Below, piece by piece: positions 46,654 through 55,808 of a DNA stretch of 64,000 nucleotides. The DNA comes from Candidatus Xiphinematobacter sp. Idaho Grape (GTDB lineage Bacteria > Verrucomicrobiota > Verrucomicrobiia > Chthoniobacterales > Xiphinematobacteraceae). The notes under the pieces are model-generated. The model searched no databases, was not told the origin of the DNA, and saw only the letters and a program-made list of their open reading frames with translations. Every line of letters starts with the position of its first letter. The first letter of the stretch is position 1. The stretch covers positions 851,885 to 915,884 of the forward strand of contig NZ_CP012665.1 of assembly GCF_001318295.1 (NCBI RefSeq), in the 5' to 3' direction. The position numbers and the translations under genes were made by a program.

Positions 46654-47661
46654 ATGTTTCCTCCTGTCTCCCTTTGGATTGTGAAGCCAGGATCCCTGGG
46701 AGACATTATCCATGCTCTGCCTTGTGCATCCGCTATTCGTACACAATGGCCGCACACGCAGATCTCTTGGATAATCGATACCCGTTGGGAAACCCTGTTA
46801 GAAGGAAATACTTCTGTAAACCATCGTATCCTGTTCCCTAGGAAGCACTTCCAAGGGTGGATGGGCACACTGCGTACAATAGAATGGGTAGTTACCCTTT
46901 TGCGGCAGGAACCCCCGGAGATTTGTTTGGACCTCCAAGGCTTGCTGCGTAGTGCTATTATTGCAAGGTGTAGTCGAGCTAAGCATATTTTTGGACTGCC
47001 AGATTCCCGCGAGGCAGCTCACCTTTTTTACCATCATGCCAAATTTTCCACTACAAAGACTTTGCATGCTGTGGATCGCTATTTAAGTATCCTTTCTGCT
47101 CTTGGCTTACCCTATCCAGTCTGCCTGGAGTTTCCGCTTCCTTCTGGTTTTCCTCCGAAAGATTTACCTGCTTCTTCTAATTGGATCCTCCTCCATCCAT
47201 TTTCCCGCGGGGGAGGTAAGTCTCTTAGCGAAGCAGCTATTGTCCGATTCTGTGAACACTTTGATTCTCTTCCTGTTCTAATTGCTGGTATTGGAAAACT
47301 CTCTTTCCACTTACCGTCACACTGTACTTCTCTTCTTAACAAGACTTCCCTTTTAGAAATGATTTGGCTATGCTCAAACGCTAGTTTTGTGGTATCGGTG
47401 GACAGTGGGCCTGCCCATGTGGTAGCGGCAATCCATGGAGGTCGGTTGCTCTCCTTGCATACTAGGAGCGACCCGCGGTTAGTAGGTCCCTATTCTCCAG
47501 ATGCGTGGATTTGGCAGGGGGGAGGAATTCGAAGACAGAATCTCTCTCCTCGTGCAAAGGTCCTTCCTACAAAGCAAGTGGGCAGGGCTGACGTGGACTA
47601 TATTGCCTCGTGGCTTAAGGAAAGGCTATATGGTACCCCCGAGGGGAGCCCGCGTTTTTGA
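46654..47661 (+). CDS. glycosyltransferase family 9 (heptosyltransferase-like)
   Basis: Likely adds heptose or a related sugar to the LPS core in the cytosol. It has 335 residues from the ATG at 46654; the frame is open 40 codons upstream without similarity. Family motifs are WIVKPGSLGDIIHALP at the start and the C-terminal ADP-heptose-type block VSVDSGPAHVVAA. The middle shows LDLQGLLRSA. Which core sugar it adds is not decidable. It lies between the hem operon and the thiH-thiS remnants, on the same strand. Confidence 0.88.
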   Translation: MFPPVSLWIVKPGSLGDIIHALPCASAIRTQWPHTQISWIIDTRWETLLEGNTSVNHRILFPRKHFQGWMGTLRTIEWVVTLLRQEPPEICLDLQGLLRSAIIARCSRAKHIFGLPDSREAAHLFYHHAKFSTTKTLHAVDRYLSILSALGLPYPVCLEFPLPSGFPPKDLPASSNWILLHPFSRGGGKSLSEAAIVRFCEHFDSLPVLIAGIGKLSFHLPSHCTSLLNKTSLLEMIWLCSNASFVVSVDSGPAHVVAAIHGGRLLSLHTRSDPRLVGPYSPDAWIWQGGGIRRQNLSPRAKVLPTKQVGRADVDYIASWLKERLYGTPEGSPRF

Positions 47662-47664
47662 TTT

Positions 47665-48772
47665 ATGGGATTTTCTAGCCTCTACAGTCGCCTTTTAGCT
47701 CGTCCCTCTTTACTGATCCGGCAGTTTATAGGTCTGCTTGATTCTTTTGGAAAGACCATGCGTATAGAGTTGCTCCACTCTACCTTTTCCCTTTTCCAAC
47801 GAGCGTATCAATTCCTGTGCGTACTGTGGATTTGTTCGGGAGGATGCTATCCTACGCATCACTTTGGAAATTGATGAGGTAGCTAAGGAAGCCCGTCCTC
47901 TTGCCGAACAGGGATTTCGCTACCTCCTCCTAGTCGCTGGTGAACATCCGAGGTTTATCTCTTATAAATGCTTGGAACGTTGTATGCGCCTCCTACTGCT
48001 GAAATTCCATCCATTTCCTGGAAGTAGCGCCTATGGAGGTTTCTAAATATCGGAGAATGGCTAATGCAGGTTCAGATGGTCTTGTCCTCTACCAAGAGAC
48101 GTGTCATCGGCCTTAGTTATGTGGAGGTACCTTGCCTTTGGACCCAAAAAAGAACTTTGAGTGGCGGCTGGATGGGTCCTAGAGCACGGGCTTTTTTTAG
48201 GCGGGGTTCCTTTTCGACTTGGGTTTGGGAGCTCTTTATGGACCGTGGAAGTGGCAGGAGGAGGCTGTCGCCCTAGCAGTACACGTGTCGAATACCTGCT
48301 TTGTATTTGTTGGAAGGCTCAACTAACGCTGATCCTCCCTAGATTATGCCCAGCAACAGGGAATTTTTCTCCGCTATATCTGTTTCGGACCAAGAACTCA
48401 TTCAACTTCTCTGTATATTTCGGGTCGCCTTCCCTTATGTTAGCATTGTTCTAAGTACTAAGGAGTACCTCAGTTGCGTGATGTTATGTTCTTTCCTTGT
48501 TAGGAGTTTTTACCCATATGAGTGCCGGCGGGCACACAGAAGCCTGGAGGCTACACCGGCTAAGGTACTCTGCCCGTTTGCATCGAACCACTGCGTACGG
48601 TATAATTTCTTCTGGATGCTCCACTGCAGAGCGCTCCGCCACAAAAAAAGTTTTCCCTCGCCGATAGCCGCTCCTCTACTCTGAAGAGGTGTGTCTCCAA
48701 CACCTTATTGCACTTGGCCTGGACTCCATTTGGAAGGACTGGGATGCTTGTATGATTTCTTCTGCAGTATGA
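47665..48772 (+). pseudogene. thiH: broken thiH (2-iminoacetate synthase, thiazole pathway)
   Basis: The radical-SAM gene can be followed almost to its native end in order, in changing frames. Near 47830 the cluster motif reads NERINSCAYCGF; the first of three cysteines (CxxxCxxC) has become arginine. Then come LEIDEVAKEARPLAEQGFRYLLLVAGE, MANAGSDGLVLYQET, KKNFEWRLDG, KAQLTLILPRL, VSDQELIQLLCIFR with VLSTKEYL, a decayed HMSAGGHTEAW block and the end SIWKDWDACMISSAV. Several stops and shifts lie between. Part of the N-terminal region seems deleted. The old stop overlaps the thiS start (ATGA). Confidence 0.88.
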
Positions 48773-48974
48773 GCGCTATTTGGATTAATAGCGAAGAGCG
48801 AAGAAACGTCAGTGCTTCTACGGTAGAAGAACTAATGGGAGACTAGCAGACGCTTCTCCTATCACGCCAGTAGAGCATAACGGAAAAGCCTTACATCGCG
48901 CGGCATGGTCCACAACACCCATACGATCAGGAGATCGTGTTGAATCGCTCTATTTTCTTACTGCAGGTAGATAG
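48769..48974 (+). pseudogene. thiS: broken thiS (sulfur carrier protein, thiazole pathway)
   Basis: From the ATG at 48769 the frame reads IWINSEERRNVSASTVEEL, which fits the ThiS start (xIxxNGxxxxVxxxxTVxxLL), then stops at 48846. In another frame the C-terminal half continues: VEHNGKALHRAAWSTTPIRSGDRVESLYFL, matching the VxxNGxxxxRxxWxxTxLxxGDxVExxxxVGGG end of ThiS. The last residues are TAGR and not the diglycine needed for sulfur loading. So both a shift and the loss of the active tail inactivate it. It sits in the expected place after thiH. Confidence 0.8.
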
Positions 48975-49012
48975 CAGCACCATTAGAGGGATAATCTTTC
49001 TGAAATTGAGAG

Positions 49013-50293
49013 TTAATGTATGCCGACCATTTGAAGGGCGTTTGCCATAACCTTGACAGTGTGCTGGATGTCTTCTGGAGAATGTTCAGTAGAAAAAAAA
49101 CCGGTCTCAAATTGGGAAGGAGGAAGATAGACCCCATGATGTAGGCATACCTGAAAAAACTTCCCAAAGGCGGAGAGATCACTTTTTTGCGCATCAGAAA
49201 GATTGCAAACAGAATGAGGAGTGAAATAAAGACAAAACATCGATCCGATGCGGTGGAAGGTAAGAGGTCTCCCCTGGATACACTCTAGGACGGCCTTTTC
49301 AAGATCGCATCCTGTTTTTTCTAGCCGTTTCCAGCCGTCGATTCTCTGAAGTTCTCGGATTTGTGTAAGGCCAGCAGTTAGGGAAAGCGGATTTCCTGAA
49401 AGAGTGCCGGCCTGATAGACTGGTCCATCTGGAGAAAGATAGTCCATGATGTCAGCACGTCCCCCAAATGCACCCACTGGAAGACCACCCCCGATAACTT
49501 TTCCTAAGGCCGTAAGATCTGGACAAACACCAAAAATCTCCTGTGCTCCACCTGGAGCAAGGCGAAACCCAGTCATAACCTCGTCAAAGATAAGCAATGC
49601 CCCGTAATGATCACAGAGACGTCTCAGCTCTTCCAAAAAACCCGGAACTGGCAGGTAAAGGCCAGCGTTGGCTGGAACAGGCTCCAAGATCACTGCTGCA
49701 ATGGCATCCCCCTCCCTCCGAAAAATTTCCCTGACGATGTCAGGTCTATTAAAGGGCAGTGTCCTTGTCAACTCAGCAAGAGCCCGTGGCACGCCCGCAC
49801 TGTCGGGCTGCCCGTAGGTTAATGCCCCACTTCCTGCCTTAACAAGGAGGGAATCCACGTGCCCATGGTAGCAACCTGCAAATTTAACTACTATATCTCT
49901 TTTGGTGAAACCTCTGGCGAGGCGAATACAACTCATGGTCGCTTCGGTGCCGCTATTAACCATGCGGACTTTTCCAACAGACGGTACCATGCTTTGTATG
50001 GTTTGAGCCATTTCCACCTCCAGAGCGGTAGGTACACCGAAGCTGATGCCTTTTTGTGCGGCTGCACAAATGGCGTCAACAACGGCCCTGTGGCTATGCC
50101 CCAGGATAGCTGGACCCCAGCTACAAACGTAATCAACATATTTCTTTCCGTCTACATCAGTGAGATATGACCCTCGCGCGTGCTTTACAAAGAATGGCTG
50201 CCCCCCAACTGCCTTAAAAGCTCTAGCCGGTGAGTTGACTCCACCTGGCATCGAAGCCCTAGATTTCGAAAACAACTGTGCGGATTGTAACAT
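49013..50293 (-). CDS. hemL: glutamate-1-semialdehyde 2,1-aminomutase
   Basis: Converts glutamate-1-semialdehyde to 5-aminolevulinate, the step after HemA. It has 426 residues, normal. PLP site: IFDEVMTGFR (aspartate to the pyridine nitrogen) and the Schiff-base Lys265 in TALGKVIGGGLPVGA. NSGTEATMSCIRLAR and FAGCYHGHVDSLL are family blocks. ATG start. It is convergent with the thiH-thiS remnants and separate from the hemA operon. Its presence confirms the C5 route from glutamyl-tRNA. Confidence 0.96.
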   Translation of the reverse strand: MLQSAQLFSKSRASMPGGVNSPARAFKAVGGQPFFVKHARGSYLTDVDGKKYVDYVCSWGPAILGHSHRAVVDAICAAAQKGISFGVPTALEVEMAQTIQSMVPSVGKVRMVNSGTEATMSCIRLARGFTKRDIVVKFAGCYHGHVDSLLVKAGSGALTYGQPDSAGVPRALAELTRTLPFNRPDIVREIFRREGDAIAAVILEPVPANAGLYLPVPGFLEELRRLCDHYGALLIFDEVMTGFRLAPGGAQEIFGVCPDLTALGKVIGGGLPVGAFGGRADIMDYLSPDGPVYQAGTLSGNPLSLTAGLTQIRELQRIDGWKRLEKTGCDLEKAVLECIQGRPLTFHRIGSMFCLYFTPHSVCNLSDAQKSDLSAFGKFFQVCLHHGVYLPPSQFETGFFSTEHSPEDIQHTVKVMANALQMVGIH

Positions 50294-50715
50294 AAAGTAA
50301 CAGCCTCATAGAGATCAGCAAGGAATGTAAAGCGGTTGTGGAAAACCCGGTTACCTGACTATCAAACTTTACGATTTTTTCCTACTTAGCAAGTCTCTCG
50401 TAGAGCCTACTAAATCATGCAGGCCTTCAGGCTCTCTAGGTCCACTAAGTATATGGAGGCAACATGAAGGCAAACAACGCGCCGAGCGTGGCTTAAACAA
50501 GCTATGCCCCCCATGGTAAAACCACAATGCAAGCTGGTCAACAATGGTAGCGATGTAATTCTCTCACGCCTGTGCTCCAAGCCTCTCAATTACAATAAAC
50601 TTTGCCGTAGGGAAGGGATCCGTGTTGTATCGCATGCCAACTAGGCACAGGTGTATTCTGAAACAAAGGGAAAAATAGCAGTCCTTACTACCTGTTTGCA
50701 AAACTTCGTATAATC
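50294..50715. other. intergenic region between hemL and the DUF502 gene
   Basis: About 420 bases between divergent genes. I see no RNA gene or coding remnant. A TATAAT sits at 50709-50714, too close to the GTG start to be its promoter. Confidence 0.4.
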
Positions 50716-51435
50716 GTGCAGCATGGGGGATCCGTGCAAAATTTTAACTCCATCACCAACTCCACCCCCCATCGGATCAAGCATCTCCGTAACAAGTTGA
50801 TCGCAGGGATCCTTATTTCTGTCCCGCTAGTTGTTACTCTAACCGTCTTAAAGATTGCCTACAGTACGATCAACAACTTTTCTTCCCCAATATTCCATTC
50901 TCTCGGCATCCATTTCCCTGGTGCTGGTGTTGTTACTACGTTACTTCTCCTCCTTGGATTAGGCTTTATGGCAACAAATGTTATCGGGAGAAATATTATA
51001 GAAAAGTTTGAATCTATCATCCTGAAAATCCCCGTGGTGGCCCATCTCTATGGAGGAGTCAAGCAGGCCATTGAATCAGTACGCAATATCAAGATGAGTT
51101 CCAATTTTAAGCGCGTCGCCTATGTGCCGTACCCTAGCTCTGGCTGCTACCTAATCGGGTTTGTGACGGGCACTCTTCATGACGAAGCACTGGGTTATGA
51201 AATGACTGCTGTTTTTCTCCCTACCACTCCAAATCCATTTACCGGATACATGGTTTTCATTGAAAGCTCACGCGTCGTTGAGAGTAGTCTCACCTTAGAA
51301 CAAGCTACTAAGGCTATAGTTTCTGCGGGACTGGTGTCCCCTGCAAAACCCTTCCCTTCCTCTCTGGTAGCTCATGGTCCTAATGGGGGAGCCTACGGGG
51401 AACAAAGCCAAAGCCCTAGCATCTCGTCTACTTGA
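50716..51435 (+). CDS. DUF502 family inner-membrane protein
   Basis: Unknown function. It has 239 residues (GTG start). Two transmembrane helices (about residues 30-50 and 72-95) enclose a short periplasmic loop, followed by a soluble domain with the family block IPVVAHLYGGVKQAIESV and FKRVAYVPYPSSGCYLIGFVTG, and then the PTTPNPFTGYMVF motif. This arrangement is typical of the DUF502 family, found in many bacteria and plants. The last 25 residues are low-complexity. It lies upstream of purB on the same strand. Confidence 0.88.
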   Translation: MQHGGSVQNFNSITNSTPHRIKHLRNKLIAGILISVPLVVTLTVLKIAYSTINNFSSPIFHSLGIHFPGAGVVTTLLLLLGLGFMATNVIGRNIIEKFESIILKIPVVAHLYGGVKQAIESVRNIKMSSNFKRVAYVPYPSSGCYLIGFVTGTLHDEALGYEMTAVFLPTTPNPFTGYMVFIESSRVVESSLTLEQATKAIVSAGLVSPAKPFPSSLVAHGPNGGAYGEQSQSPSISST

Positions 51436-51589
51436 ATGAACACGTGCGTGGCAAGCCGTCAAAAGTCACAATACAATAGGCCATTGGCCATTTTCTCACC
51501 ATCAAAAGGGTAGATAAGTGGGGCACTGGAATGCAGAAGAAGGCTGATTTTCGTGGCGAATCGCCGAGAATTCCCATAGTCATCGGTAG

Positions 51590-52936
51590 ATGACTCCAGA
51601 ACGATATTCCCTGCCAGGGATGCGTGCTCTTTGGACAGAGCAACGTAAGTTAGAAATCTGGCTAGAAGTTGAAGTTCTCGCGTGTGAAGCCATGGCTAAG
51701 CTGGGTTGTATTCCAGCAGAAGACGCGATAACCATCAGAGAATTGGCAGCATTTGACATCAAAAAAGTTCACGAAATCGATTCACGCACTCATCATGAGA
51801 TCGTTTCTTTCCTGGAAAACGTGTCTGCACATGTAGGCCCTGCCGCTCGATGGATACATCGTGGGTTGACTTCTTCGGATATCCTGGACACTAGCCTAGC
51901 TTTTCAAATGACAAGGTCTACGGATATCCTCTTGGAAGATCTGTATGCTCTCCAAGTTGCTGCCGCAAGGATGGCCAAAAAACACTGTCTGACGCCAATG
52001 ATTGGTAGGAGTCATGGTATCCACGCAGAACCTATTACCCTCGGATTAAAAATGGCGCTTTTGTTTGATGAGTTTGTCCGTGCAGAGGAACGTCTCAGAC
52101 AAGCTAGAGAGAGAATTCGTGTTGGGAAAATTAGCGGGGCCGTCGGTACTCACGCGCATCTGGACCCTGCTGTAGAGAGATTTGTCTGCAGCCATTTGGG
52201 GTTAAAGCCTGCTTTGCTTTCCACCCAAATCATACAACGGGATCGCCATGCAGAGTTTTTATGTGTATTAGCTGTGATTGCCTCTAGTATTGATCGTTGG
52301 GCTACAGAGTTCCGCCATCTCCAACGCACCGAAGTTTTAGAAGTAGAGGAATTCTTTTGTGAAGGGCAGAAAGGTAGCTCTGCTATGCCTCACAAACGAA
52401 ATCCTGTCACTAGCGAGCAGCTGAGTGGCCTTGCCAGAGTCATCCGTGGATACGCAGTTGCGGCGCTAGAAAATGTGACTCTTTGGCATGAGAGGGACAT
52501 TAGCCATAGTAGCGTTGAACGCATTATCCTTCCGGACTCCTGTATTCTCCTAGACTACATGCTCGTTACCCTCTGCAGGGTAATCTCTACTCTCCAGATA
52601 TATCCAGAAAAAATGCAACGCAATATAATGTTGACTCGTGGACTTTACGCAAGCCAGTCTATACTCCTCCTGTTAATAGACAAGGGCTTAGAAAGAAAAG
52701 ATGCCTATGAAGTAGTGCAACGTGCAGCTACACGGACTTGGAAGGAAGAAACTATCTCTTTTCAGAGGAGCCTTTCGGAAGAGCCTATCATTCGCAGAAT
52801 GCTGACCGAGGAAGCAATTACCGCCGCTTGTTCCTTCGAACATCACCTCGCAAAGATCGAAGACAAGCTAAAAGTTCTTGGAATTGACCAGTTCCTACAG
52901 CGTCATAAACACTCCTGCAATGCACAACTTGGTTGA
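51590..52936 (+). CDS. purB: adenylosuccinate lyase
   Basis: Acts twice in purine synthesis: SAICAR to AICAR, and adenylosuccinate to AMP. It has 448 residues, the shorter Bacillus-like type. The family signature SSAMPHKRNP contains the catalytic serine loop. HRGLTSSDILDTSLAFQM and the RSHGIHAEPITLG block hold further active-site residues. ATG start. The exported deacetylase gene begins about 10 bases after its stop. Confidence 0.96.
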   Translation: MTPERYSLPGMRALWTEQRKLEIWLEVEVLACEAMAKLGCIPAEDAITIRELAAFDIKKVHEIDSRTHHEIVSFLENVSAHVGPAARWIHRGLTSSDILDTSLAFQMTRSTDILLEDLYALQVAAARMAKKHCLTPMIGRSHGIHAEPITLGLKMALLFDEFVRAEERLRQARERIRVGKISGAVGTHAHLDPAVERFVCSHLGLKPALLSTQIIQRDRHAEFLCVLAVIASSIDRWATEFRHLQRTEVLEVEEFFCEGQKGSSAMPHKRNPVTSEQLSGLARVIRGYAVAALENVTLWHERDISHSSVERIILPDSCILLDYMLVTLCRVISTLQIYPEKMQRNIMLTRGLYASQSILLLLIDKGLERKDAYEVVQRAATRTWKEETISFQRSLSEEPIIRRMLTEEAITAACSFEHHLAKIEDKLKVLGIDQFLQRHKHSCNAQLG

Positions 52937-52946
52937 AAGAAAAAGA

Positions 52947-53930
52947 ATGAACGCCCTGCAGACTTACTGCGGCATTTTTGACGGCACCAAAAAGTTTTTG
53001 ATGCTACCGCTTTCCTTTATCCAAGCAGGATCCATCATGGCGCAGCAACTGCCTGTACAGTCGAGACTCGATTCTCCGAAGCAATTGCAGGCTTCCTCAA
53101 CTCAATCCGCTGAGCAGAATATGGGGGTCATTGTCCTAGGTTATCATCGGTTTGAGTCTTTTCCAAAAGATACGCTCGCTATTCAACCTGAAGTTTTTCG
53201 AGAGCAAATGCAATCCCTTAAGGACAACGGAATCACCGTTATTTCTATGAAGGATTTTCTTTCCTGGAGACGAGGTAAAAAAAGGCTCCCTCCAAAGAGT
53301 GCATTGATTACCATCGACGACGGTTACGCGTCTATCTATGACGTGGCGTGGCCTATCCTGAGAGAATTTGGCTATCCTGTTACTCTCTACCTTTATACTA
53401 AATATGTAAATGTAGGTGGCAAATCGCTCAGCTGGAAACAGTTGCAGGAAATGCGGGATTCTGGAATGGAATTTGGAAGCCATAGCGTTTCCCATGAAAA
53501 CATGGCGCGCCCACATACATTGGTAGGATGTGACTATCAATCGTGGATTTCCAATGAATTAGAGGAGTCTAAAAAGGCTCTGGAGTGCCATCTTAACGTT
53601 CCAGTTGCTACTTTCGCGTATCCCTACGGGGGGCATAATGCTAGCATCGTGCAGGCCGGGCTCAGAAGGGGCTATGAAGCCATGTTTACTGTCAACCCTG
53701 TTCCGGTCCGCTTGAGTTCCCCGTCAGGCTCTTTGGGAAGATTTATTATTTCCTCCAATCAACCTAATACTTTTAGGAACGCTATCCGTTCCTTTGATGG
53801 CAGGCAAGGAACAGGGTCCGTTCCTCCAAATCATTATTGCTACTGGGAGATCCACAAACGGAGACACTCAGGAGAAAAGTGCCCCCTAATGAGAGCTACA
53901 AGACCGACACCTGTCTTTCTTCTACTTTAA
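52947..53930 (+). CDS. exported polysaccharide deacetylase (NodB-type)
   Basis: Removes acetyl groups from an N- or O-acetylated glycan, probably in the periplasm. It has 327 residues from the ATG at 52947; longer in-frame starts reach into purB. A signal-like stretch KKFLMLPLSFIQAGSIMA (about 13-30) leads it. NodB motifs are ALITIDDGYAS (motif 1, with catalytic and metal aspartates), GSHSVSHE (motif 2, His pair) and TFAYPYGG (motif 3). The last 40 residues (basic, no strands) do not resemble related proteins, so the 3' end may be frameshifted. It could modify murein or the product of the GT2 enzyme; this is speculation. Confidence 0.85.
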   Translation: MNALQTYCGIFDGTKKFLMLPLSFIQAGSIMAQQLPVQSRLDSPKQLQASSTQSAEQNMGVIVLGYHRFESFPKDTLAIQPEVFREQMQSLKDNGITVISMKDFLSWRRGKKRLPPKSALITIDDGYASIYDVAWPILREFGYPVTLYLYTKYVNVGGKSLSWKQLQEMRDSGMEFGSHSVSHENMARPHTLVGCDYQSWISNELEESKKALECHLNVPVATFAYPYGGHNASIVQAGLRRGYEAMFTVNPVPVRLSSPSGSLGRFIISSNQPNTFRNAIRSFDGRQGTGSVPPNHYCYWEIHKRRHSGEKCPLMRATRPTPVFLLL

Positions 53931-53980
53931 CGAGCCCCACTTCCTCACTATATCCTCCCCACTGATCCCCCCCTCTCTAT

Positions 53981-55156
53981 ATGCTGCAGAAGAAGGCACT
54001 CTTAGCACTGGAAGACGGTCGTATATTCCGCGGCGAGGCATTCGGATACCACCGAACCACAACAGGCGAAATCTGCTTCAACACATCTATGACAGGTTAC
54101 CAAGAGATTTTAAGTGATCCCTCTTACTGTGGTCAGATTGTAGCAATGACCTACCCAGAGATTGGCAACTGTGGCACTAATGCTCTAGATTTAGAGAGCG
54201 ACAGTCCGCACGTACGTGGGTTTGTCATTGAGGAGTTGAGTCCTATTGTCAGTAGCTGGCGGTCTGAAGCTAGCCTGCAAGCCTATCTTACTCAACACCA
54301 TATTCCTGGCATATCTGGGGTTGATACGCGTGCTTTGACACACCACCTCCGTACTTATGGTACTATGAGAGCTTGCCTGACTAGTGAAATTTGCGACGGG
54401 GCTGAGGCTGTATTCCGTGCAAAAAATTGCGAGGAGAGAGCAGACCTTGTACAAGAAGTTACCACATCCCAGTCCTATGACTGGGATGTAGATGGAACTT
54501 TAAGTCGTCCGTGGGTACAAAACTACCCAACTAGAAGAACGGAAACCAACTCCCAACAGGATACCCTTTTCTCTCTTCCTGAAGCACAACACCATATCGT
54601 TGCCTATGACTTTGGAATGAAACGCAATATTCTGCGTTCCCTACGTCGAGTAGGCTTCTTGGTACATGTGGTGCCTGCTAGGACGCCTGCTGAGGAGGCT
54701 CTCGCTCTTCAGCCCAAAGGGGTCTTTCTCTCCAATGGGCCAGGGGATCCTGCCACACTTGACTATGTTAGGGAAAACATCCGTAAGCTTACTCATCATG
54801 TGCCTATTTTTGGCATTTGTCTCGGACACCAAATTTTGGGGCTCACCTTTGGCGGGAGCACACTTAAGCTAAAATTTGGCCACAGGGGATCTAATCAACC
54901 TGTGAAAGATCTTCAGACAGGACGAGTTTTTATCACATCACAAAACCACGGTTTTGCCATTGCACCTGACTCTCTACCTGACTGCGTAGGAGTCACGCAT
55001 ATTAATTTGAATGATCACACTGTTGCTGGACTACGTCATAAGGAATATCCAATTTTTAGCGTGCAGTATCATCCGGAAGCATCGCCTGGTCCCCACGAGA
55101 GTCATAGCCTGTTCCAACGGTTTTTTAACCTGGTTACGGAAGTCCAAGGTAACTAG
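53981..55156 (+). CDS. carA: carbamoyl-phosphate synthase small (glutaminase) subunit
   Basis: Splits glutamine and delivers ammonia to CarB, feeding pyrimidine (PyrB) and arginine synthesis. It has 391 residues. The N-terminal CarA domain (1-150) has the block FNTSMTGYQEILSDPSY. The class I amidotransferase domain has SNGPGDP, the nucleophile Cys280 in FGICLGHQ, and His364/Glu366 in VQYHPEASPGP. All key residues are there. carB is not adjacent, unlike in many genomes. It is convergent with the HNH nuclease gene (28 nt gap). Confidence 0.96.
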   Translation: MLQKKALLALEDGRIFRGEAFGYHRTTTGEICFNTSMTGYQEILSDPSYCGQIVAMTYPEIGNCGTNALDLESDSPHVRGFVIEELSPIVSSWRSEASLQAYLTQHHIPGISGVDTRALTHHLRTYGTMRACLTSEICDGAEAVFRAKNCEERADLVQEVTTSQSYDWDVDGTLSRPWVQNYPTRRTETNSQQDTLFSLPEAQHHIVAYDFGMKRNILRSLRRVGFLVHVVPARTPAEEALALQPKGVFLSNGPGDPATLDYVRENIRKLTHHVPIFGICLGHQILGLTFGGSTLKLKFGHRGSNQPVKDLQTGRVFITSQNHGFAIAPDSLPDCVGVTHINLNDHTVAGLRHKEYPIFSVQYHPEASPGPHESHSLFQRFFNLVTEVQGN

Positions 55157-55184
55157 AACAGCTAAACTTGTAGTCAAAAGCCAA

Positions 55185-55808
55185 TCAATCACTCAATCCA
55201 ACGTTCCAATCGGTAGGGTTCACAAAGTGCTCCCAACTTTCATGGTGTTCCGTTGGAAATAGCACACTGTTAAACGGAAGCCACTTAGGGCATTCTGGTT
55301 TACGTGTGAGCTGCATTCTTGCCTCATGAGGTAGCCGATTTCCCTTACGGGTATTGCATGGAACACAGGAGCAAACCACATTTTCCCATGTAGTTCTTCC
55401 TCCTTTATCCTTTGGTAAAACATGGTCCAGATTGAGGCTGTCACGGTGGAACATCTTTCCGCAGTATTGGCACCTATTTTTGTCTCGCTCAAAGACACCG
55501 CGGCGCGTGAGTTTTGTCTCCCTTCTGGGAAGCTTATCAAAGAAAAGTAGCATTATAACACTCGGAATCCGGATTCTTCGTGAAATAGTATGCATCATTC
55601 TCGGTGCAGGGTTTTCCTCAGAGAAGTCTTGCCAACCCTGAAAATCATGGGTCAGAAAGTTCTTCTGCCTATCTGATGATACAACTTGAACATGCCCCCG
55701 ACACAAAAGAGAGAAGGCCCTACGAACACTGCAGGTGTTTACTGCCTGCCACAGACGGTTCAACACCAACACGGAATGGTTAAGCGAAGGTTCCACACTA
55801 GGTCCCAC
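55185..55808 (-). CDS. HNH endonuclease family protein
   Basis: A protein of 207 residues (GTG start; a later GTG at VLVLNRLWQAVN fits homologues better). The HNH nuclease core is at about 110-165: FERDKNRCQYCGKMFHRDSLNLDHVLPKDKGG, then NVVCSCVPCNTRKGNRLP. The two CxxC pairs hold the structural zinc, and LDHVLP carries the catalytic histidine. The N-terminal part LNRLWQAVNTCSVRRAF is shared with stand-alone bacterial HNH proteins of unknown role. No restriction or methylase partner lies nearby. The function could be DNA repair or nicking; unknown. Confidence 0.85.
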   Translation of the reverse strand: MGPSVEPSLNHSVLVLNRLWQAVNTCSVRRAFSLLCRGHVQVVSSDRQKNFLTHDFQGWQDFSEENPAPRMMHTISRRIRIPSVIMLLFFDKLPRRETKLTRRGVFERDKNRCQYCGKMFHRDSLNLDHVLPKDKGGRTTWENVVCSCVPCNTRKGNRLPHEARMQLTRKPECPKWLPFNSVLFPTEHHESWEHFVNPTDWNVGLSD

